Part shown: piece after piece, positions 58,926-64,000 of the stretch
Numbering within the stretch: position 1 is the stretch's first letter
Layout of the letters: every line of letters begins with the position of its first letter
Assembly (NCBI GenBank): GCA_020633195.1
Contig: JACKEC010000014.1
Span: 496,001 to 560,000, forward strand
DNA: 64,000 nucleotides
Direction: 5' to 3'
Origin: Sandaracinaceae bacterium
GTDB lineage: Bacteria > Myxococcota_A > Polyangia > Polyangiales > Sandaracinaceae
Notes under the pieces: generated by a model
The model's input: only the letters and a program-made list of their open reading frames with translations
Told to the model about the DNA's origin: nothing
Database searches by the model: none
Made by a program: the position numbers and the translations under genes

Positions 58926-60809
58926 TCAGCCCGCGGTGATCGCGACCGGATCGACGCTCGACGCGTCCTGCTCGGCGAATTGGAGGCTGTGCAGGCGCGC
59001 GTAGACGCCGCCCTCGCGCATCAGCTCGTCGTGGGTGCCGCGCTCGACGATCCGGCCCTTGTGGAAGACGAGGATCCGGTCCGCCTCGCGGATGGTCGAG
59101 AGCCGGTGCGCGATGATGATCGAGGTGCGATCCTCGAGCACGAGCTCGACGGCCTTCTGCAGCCGCGCCTCGGTCTCCGAGTCGATGCTCGCGGTCGCCT
59201 CGTCGAGGATGAGGATGGGCCGGTCCACGTAGAGCGCCCGCGCGAACGCGAGGAGCTGGCGCTCCCCGGAGCTCCAGTTCGCGCCGCGCTCGTCGACCCG
59301 CGCGTCGAGGCCTCCGTCGCGGCGCTCCACCAGATCCCAGGCCCCCACCCGCTCCAGGCAGTCCCGCGCGCGCTCGCGGTCCGGCGACGCGTCACCGACC
59401 GCGACGTTGTCGAGGACCGTGCCGGCGAAGAGGAAGATGTCTTGCGACACGACACCGAAGCGCCGGCGGAGATCGCCCACGGGCAGCTCGCGCACGTCGC
59501 GGCCGTCCACGAGGACGTGACCGGCGCCGACGTCGTGCAGCCGGAGCAGGAGCGCGGTCACGGTGGTCTTGCCCGCGCCGGTCGCGCCGACGATGGCGAT
59601 CTTCTCGCCGCGGCGCGCGGTGAAGCTCACGCCGCGGAGCACGGGCGTGTTCTCCCGGTAGCCGAACTCGACGTCGCGGAACGCGAGCACGACGTCGTCC
59701 TCGACGGTCGGCGCGGGGGGCACCTCGACGTCCGCGGGGGCGTCGTAGTCGGTGCGGTCGAGGACGCCGAAGATGCGCTCCGCGGCGGCCAGCGAGGACT
59801 GCACGATCGTGTACTTCTGGCTGAGGTCGCGGATCGGGACGAAGAAGCGCCGGATGTACTCGTAGAAGGCGACGACGGTGCCGACCCAGGCGGTCGTCTC
59901 GGCCTCGGGGAGCCCCGCGAAGCGGATCGCCGCGTACCAGATCACGAGCGCGACGGTCACCGCGGCGACCGACTCGACCACCGAGTAGAGGAGCGCGTCG
60001 AAGAGGATCGAGCGGTAGTTCGCGTCCCGATGCGCGGCGTTGATCTGCGCGTACTCCTTGGCGCACTCGGCCTCGCGACCGAACGCCTGCACCACCGCGA
60101 TCCCTTGGACCTGCTCCGCGAGGTACGAGTTCAGGAGCGAGATCTTCGCGCGGATGGTGCGGAACGCCTCCCGCGCGAAACGGCGGAAGAGGTTCACGAC
60201 CAGCGCGAGCGGCGGCAGCGCGCAGAACGCGACGAGCGACAGGCGCCAGTCGAGGTAGAGCATGAAGGCCACGATGCCGCCGAGCATCAGGATATCGGCG
60301 ACCGCCATCACCGCGCCGGACGCGAAGATCTCGCCGAGCGAGTCGACGTCGTTGGTGACGCGGGTGACCACGCGCCCCACCGGGGTCTTGTCGAAGTAGT
60401 TGATGTGCAGGCGCTGGACCTTGGCGAAGGTGTCCATGCGCAGCTTCGCGAGCGCCCGCTGACCGGCGAGCTGCATCCAGTAGACCTGGCCGAAGCGCGC
60501 CGCGAACTCGACGGTGATCGCGACCACGAAGAGCCACACCGTGGCGGTGAGCGCGTCGCGGCTGTGGCTGACGAGCGCCGAGTCGATCGCGTCCTTGATG
60601 AGCAGCGGCTGGAACAGGGAGGCCGCCATCGCGACGGGCATGAGGCCGAACGCGAGCGTGAACAGCACCCACTCGGGCCGCGCGTACGGGACGAGCCGCC
60701 GCAGCATCGAGAGATCGGTCTCGGGCGGCGCCGCGTTCTCCTCCGGCGGCGCGAGCATCGAGGCCTTCACCCCGTCGTCGACGACATCGCTCTGGGTCGC
60801 GCCGCTCAC
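58926..60809 (-). CDS. ABC exporter half-transporter, catalytically complete partner
   Basis: A 627-residue half-transporter: a membrane domain of six spans (about 45-330) and an ATPase domain (about 370-610). The P-loop is VGATGAGKTT, the signature is the variant WSSGERQLLAFARAL (usual LSGGQ changed to SSGER), Walker B is ILILDEATASID with the catalytic Glu, and the H-loop is IIIAHRLST with its His. The GTG start overlaps the stop of the upstream half-transporter (GTGA). Together they form a heterodimeric type IV exporter like TM287/288 or MdlAB: this subunit supplies the intact catalytic Glu and His. Substrate could be a lipid, peptide or drug. Confidence 0.9.
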   Translation of the reverse strand: MSGATQSDVVDDGVKASMLAPPEENAAPPETDLSMLRRLVPYARPEWVLFTLAFGLMPVAMAASLFQPLLIKDAIDSALVSHSRDALTATVWLFVVAITVEFAARFGQVYWMQLAGQRALAKLRMDTFAKVQRLHINYFDKTPVGRVVTRVTNDVDSLGEIFASGAVMAVADILMLGGIVAFMLYLDWRLSLVAFCALPPLALVVNLFRRFAREAFRTIRAKISLLNSYLAEQVQGIAVVQAFGREAECAKEYAQINAAHRDANYRSILFDALLYSVVESVAAVTVALVIWYAAIRFAGLPEAETTAWVGTVVAFYEYIRRFFVPIRDLSQKYTIVQSSLAAAERIFGVLDRTDYDAPADVEVPPAPTVEDDVVLAFRDVEFGYRENTPVLRGVSFTARRGEKIAIVGATGAGKTTVTALLLRLHDVGAGHVLVDGRDVRELPVGDLRRRFGVVSQDIFLFAGTVLDNVAVGDASPDRERARDCLERVGAWDLVERRDGGLDARVDERGANWSSGERQLLAFARALYVDRPILILDEATASIDSETEARLQKAVELVLEDRTSIIIAHRLSTIREADRILVFHKGRIVERGTHDELMREGGVYARLHSLQFAEQDASSVDPVAITAG

Positions 60810-62545
60810 AGGCTCGCGAGCTCCTTCTCGAGCTGCTGCCGCGCCGCGATCCGCGAGTACAGGCCGCCGTTCGCGATCAGCTCGTCGTGGGTGCCGTCCT
60901 CGACGACTCTCCCCTCGTCGAGCACGACGATGCGCTCGGTGCGCGACGCCGCGGCGACCCGGTTCGTGATCAGGACGAAGGTCCGATCGGCCTTGGCGCG
61001 ATCGAGCGCCGCGAGGATCTGCGCCTCCGTCGCCGCGTCGACGGCGCTCAGCGGGTCGTCGAGGACGAGCACCTTGGGGCGACGGAGCAGCGCGCGCGCC
61101 AGCGCGAGGCGCTGCTTCTGGCCGCCGGAGAGCTGCACGCCGCGCTCGCCGATGACCGTGGCCATCCCCGCGTTCATGCCCTCGATCTCCTCGAGCACGC
61201 ACGCCTCCGACGCCGCGTGACGGATGCGCTCGTCGGCGTCGGGCGCGGTCGGGTCCTCGAGCGCGAGCTTGAGGTTGCGCTCGACGGTGGTGGAGAAGAG
61301 GAAGGGCTCTTGCTGGGCGTAGCCGACCGCCGCGCGCAGCCCGCGCAGGTCGAGCTCGGTGACGTCGACGCCGTCGAGCTTCACCGCGCCCGGGGGCGTC
61401 GGGAGCAGCCGCGGGAGAAGCGCCGCGAGCGTCGACTTGCCCGAGCCGGTCGGCCCGAGCACGGCGAGCGAGCCGCCCGCGGGCACGCTCAGCGTCACGT
61501 CGTCGAGGACCTGGGTGTCGCCGTGCGCGAACTCGAGCCCCGTCACCTCGAGCGAGCCCGGGCCGTCGGGTTGGCGCGGCTGCTCCGGCTGCCGGACGTC
61601 GGGCTCCGCCTCGAGGATCTCGCGCACGCGATCGAAGCTCGCCCTCCCCCGCTGGACGACCGAGAGGATGTAGCCGAGCGCCAGCGTCGGCCAGATGAGC
61701 AGCGCGAGGTAGGCGTTGAACGCGGAGAACTCGCCGGCCGTCATCTCCCCGTCGAGGACCATGCCGCCGCCGATCCACACCACGAGCAGCGTCCCGATCG
61801 AGCCGACCCCCATCAGGATCGGCCACATCAGGCCGCGCAGCGTGACCAGCGCCATCGTCGTCGCGACGGCGCGCTCGTTCGCCTCCGCGAAGCGCGCGTG
61901 CTCGGTCGCCTCGAGCCCCATCGCTCGCACGAGGCGGATGCCCGCGACGTTCTCGTTGGCGCGGTCCGAGAGGTTCGCGAGCGCCTCCTGGGAGTCGCGG
62001 CTGCGCGTGTACATCGCGCGGCTGAACGCGCGCGTGATCAGGATGAGCAGCGGGAACGGCAGGAGCGCCCAGAGCGTCAGCCGCGGGCTGATCGCGAGCA
62101 TCAGCGCGATCGCGCTCACGAAGGCGACGAACGAGTTGACGATGTTCAGCCCCGCGAAGCCGACGAGGACCCGGAGCTGGGCCACGTCGTTGGTGGCGCG
62201 GCTCATGATCTCGCCCGTCGCCATGCGCCGGAAGAACGAGGGGCCGAGCACGTGGACGCGCGCCAGCATGTCGTTGCGGACGTCGTACTCGACGTCGCGG
62301 CCCACGTTGAACAGCCACACGCGCGAGAGGGTGCGGACGCCCCACATCACCGCGGCGAGCCCGATGACGACGAGGGCGTCGTTGCGCGCGTCCTCGACCT
62401 CGGCGCGCTGCAAGGAGTCGAGCGCGTTGGCCAGGAGCCACGGGATCGCCTTCTCCGCTGCGTTGGTCAGCAGGAGGAAGACGACCCCGAGCGCCATGCT
62501 TCGCCCGTACGGACGGACGTAGCTCCACAGGGACGTTGGCCGCAC
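60806..62545 (-). CDS. ABC exporter half-transporter, degenerate-site partner
   Basis: A 579-residue half-transporter with six membrane spans (about 15-300) and an ATPase domain (about 335-560). The P-loop GPTGSGKST and the canonical signature LSGGQKQRLALARAL are intact, but the Walker B ends in VLDDPLSAVDA, with Asp where the catalytic Glu should be, and the H-loop reads VLITNRVAA, with Asn instead of His. This is the classic degenerate-site half of a heterodimeric exporter; its LSGGQ completes the active site whose Walker motifs lie on the partner. Start GTG/ATG context at 62545 is adequate; 19 nt separate it from the convergent-in-order protease gene upstream on the same strand. Confidence 0.9.
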   Translation of the reverse strand: MRPTSLWSYVRPYGRSMALGVVFLLLTNAAEKAIPWLLANALDSLQRAEVEDARNDALVVIGLAAVMWGVRTLSRVWLFNVGRDVEYDVRNDMLARVHVLGPSFFRRMATGEIMSRATNDVAQLRVLVGFAGLNIVNSFVAFVSAIALMLAISPRLTLWALLPFPLLILITRAFSRAMYTRSRDSQEALANLSDRANENVAGIRLVRAMGLEATEHARFAEANERAVATTMALVTLRGLMWPILMGVGSIGTLLVVWIGGGMVLDGEMTAGEFSAFNAYLALLIWPTLALGYILSVVQRGRASFDRVREILEAEPDVRQPEQPRQPDGPGSLEVTGLEFAHGDTQVLDDVTLSVPAGGSLAVLGPTGSGKSTLAALLPRLLPTPPGAVKLDGVDVTELDLRGLRAAVGYAQQEPFLFSTTVERNLKLALEDPTAPDADERIRHAASEACVLEEIEGMNAGMATVIGERGVQLSGGQKQRLALARALLRRPKVLVLDDPLSAVDAATEAQILAALDRAKADRTFVLITNRVAAASRTERIVVLDEGRVVEDGTHDELIANGGLYSRIAARQQLEKELASL

Positions 62546-62564
62546 CGCGGCCGAGTGTGGGGCC

Positions 62565-64000
62565 CTACTTCCTACGACGCCAGCCCCAGATCAGGCCGAA
62601 GAACACCGCGAGCAGCGGCGCGCCGACCGCGCTGGAGCCGCCACCGTCGGTGCGGCAGCCGCAGCCGCCGCTCGTCGGCATCGGCGCGTCGATGGGCGCG
62701 CACGCCCCGACGCCCTCGGTGCCCGTCGGCAGGCAGTTGTAGCCCATCGGACAGGGCGCCGCGTCGTCGCACAGGCGCGAGCAGTAGGTGTCGCCACCCT
62801 CCGTCGCGCAGATGCCGGAGACGCAGTCCTCGTTGCTCATGCAGCCCTGGCCGAGGCCGCCGCCGTCGGGGACGCAGACCATCGCGTCACCCGCGGGCGT
62901 GCAGGAGAAGCCGGAGGGGCACGGCGCCGTGGGCGTGCAGAAGTCCGTGCAGAAGTTGCCTTCGTCCCGCGTCGCGCAGATGCCGGTGGTGCAGTCGCCG
63001 TTGGTCTCGCAGGGATCGCCCAGCGCGCCGGAGCGCTGACACGAGCCGCGGCACGCGAGCGTGCCGACCTGACACGCGAGGCCGCTCGGGCAGCCGATCG
63101 CGCCGCCCGGGATGCACGGCGCGGCGCAGCGGCCGCTCGCGCAGAGGCCGCTCGCGCAGTCGGTGTCCGCGCCGCACGACGCGCCGTCGGCCCCGCCGCC
63201 CGCGCTGCCCGCGGTGCAGTACGCCGCGTCGCAGACCGAGTCGTCCGCGTCGCAGTAGAAGCCGCTCGGGCAGGAGCCCGTCGGGTCCGCCCAGTTGCAG
63301 GTCGAGGTGCAGGCGCCGCCGCGGCAGAGCCCGCTCTGGCAGTCCGTCTGCGCCTCGCAGGGCTGACCGAGCGCCGCGCCCATGCCCGCGGGGACGCACG
63401 AGCCGCCCGAGCAGCGCTCGCCGCTGCTGCAGTCGGAGTCGCGCGTGCAGCCGCCCGTCATGGTGCAGCTGACGTTGGTGCCGACGACCCGGCCGCACTG
63501 CCGCACGCCGCCGCTCGTCGAGAGGCAGCGATCGCCGCTGCAGTCCGCGTCGCTCGAGCACGCGCGACCGCAGAAGTTGCCGCCGTCGGGGTAGCCGAGG
63601 CAGAGGTCCCCGGCGCCGCCGCAGTCCGAGTCACCGGAGCACGGGCTGCAGATGGTGCCGTCGCCCATCGCCGTCTCGCAGCGACCGGAGACGCACTCCT
63701 GGCCGCTCGGGCAGCCCGTCGTCGTGCAGTCCGACCCGGTGCCCGGGTAGAGCGCGCAGATCCCGTTCTGGTCGTCGGGGCCGAGCATGTCGATGCCGCC
63801 CGTGTACGCGTAGTACATCGTGGCGCTCGGGTCGTCGCTGTGGCCCAGGCCGTAGTAGTGGCCGCCCTCGTGGAGGATGATCGAGTACGCGTTGACGTTG
63901 CCGCCGCGGCCCGAGCCCGTGATCCACGTGAAGTTGACGCCGTTGAGCTCCATGTCGGCCTCGACGATGGTGCTCCCGCGCCAGCTCGGCCCGGTGACGC
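62565..64000 (-). CDS. MYXO-CTERM metzincin-type protease, N-terminus beyond window
   Basis: The C-terminal part (about 478 codons) of an exported protease; the frame stays open through position 64000. The catalytic zinc motif HEGGHYYGLGH and the Met-turn TMYYAY mark a metzincin (M10-like). Downstream lies a long Cys-rich region of repeated CxxxxDCxxxxC-type units (e.g. CSSDADCSGDRC, CETNGDCTTGIC), which could bind cell-surface targets. The end is a MYXO-CTERM sorting signal: a Cys-rich GGCGC motif, a hydrophobic span and WRRRK. This signal is cut and lipid-anchored or released by the myxosortase pathway. An ATG at 63953 is not the start, because conserved residues (WRGSTIVEADM) continue upstream. 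Confidence 0.88.
   Translation of the reverse strand, partial: VTGPSWRGSTIVEADMELNGVNFTWITGSGRGGNVNAYSIILHEGGHYYGLGHSDDPSATMYYAYTGGIDMLGPDDQNGICALYPGTGSDCTTTGCPSGQECVSGRCETAMGDGTICSPCSGDSDCGGAGDLCLGYPDGGNFCGRACSSDADCSGDRCLSTSGGVRQCGRVVGTNVSCTMTGGCTRDSDCSSGERCSGGSCVPAGMGAALGQPCEAQTDCQSGLCRGGACTSTCNWADPTGSCPSGFYCDADDSVCDAAYCTAGSAGGGADGASCGADTDCASGLCASGRCAAPCIPGGAIGCPSGLACQVGTLACRGSCQRSGALGDPCETNGDCTTGICATRDEGNFCTDFCTPTAPCPSGFSCTPAGDAMVCVPDGGGLGQGCMSNEDCVSGICATEGGDTYCSRLCDDAAPCPMGYNCLPTGTEGVGACAPIDAPMPTSGGCGCRTDGGGSSAVGAPLLAVFFGLIWGWRRRK

Noticed and set aside
1..64000. tRNA, rRNA, CRISPR, prophage or insertion-sequence genes
   Set aside because: Looked for on both strands; no cloverleaf with conserved arms, no rRNA core motif, no DDE or tyrosine recombinase signature was recognised.

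Overview
The window looks like chromosomal DNA of a predatory-type myxobacterium (Myxococcota, probably Polyangiales/Sandaracinaceae-like). The evidence is very high GC, many GTG starts, abundant Ser/Thr kinases fused to sensor or ATPase modules, many Cys-rich exported lipoproteins, an AgmX/PglI-type C-terminal domain, and a metalloprotease ending in a MYXO-CTERM sorting signal. I saw no rRNA, tRNA, CRISPR array, phage or transposase gene. Coding density is high and nearly every gene is intact.

Layout. 1-7 kb: the tail of a membrane protein, an AUH-like enoyl-CoA hydratase, a minus-strand envelope operon (AgmX-tail protein, lipoprotein, Tmtc-like membrane protein that appears to start at CTG), a plus-strand set of three exported proteins, and a small exported metzincin. 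7-12 kb: a GbsR/MarR-type regulator next to a CASTOR/POLLUX-like ion channel, then a SulP anion transporter. 12-16 kb: a pseudokinase fused to a PhnD-like binding domain, divergent from a YfbK-type VWA lipoprotein. 16-19 kb: a YfgM-like/BamB pair for outer-membrane assembly, then a repeat-rich intergenic stretch. 19.5-22.9 kb: a nine-repeat Cys/Asp lipoprotein, a ComEA-like protein, aspartate kinase and an exported protein. 23-28 kb: an ECF sigma factor overlapping a transmembrane kinase with PPC-type ectodomains, divergent from an exported caspase-like protein with the same PPC repeats; this is the best candidate for a novel signalling module. 28-33 kb: a flippase-like membrane protein, a CpsB-like PHP phosphatase, the CCA-adding enzyme, an aldo/keto reductase and two exported proteins. 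33-44 kb: an ATPase-TPR protein, a membrane-anchored protein divergent from a large S41 protease, homoserine kinase, a CorC-like protein and a hypothetical gene. 44-50 kb: a FliA-like sigma factor, a TPR protein and a split spermidine-synthase-like pair. 51-55 kb: gap-pgk-tpiA-secG. 55-62.5 kb: a giant kinase/cyclase-like/ATPase/TPR protein and a heterodimeric ABC exporter. 62.6-64 kb: the C-terminal part of a MYXO-CTERM metzincin running off the window.

Recurring themes: 4-nt stop/start overlaps, mostly GTGA; promoters whose -10 ends only 9-13 nt before the start codon; and GC-rich palindromes at convergent gene ends, including a 59-nt dispersed repeat present in two inverted copies. Coordinates rest on reading frames, start-codon context and motif recognition only; no database search was possible.
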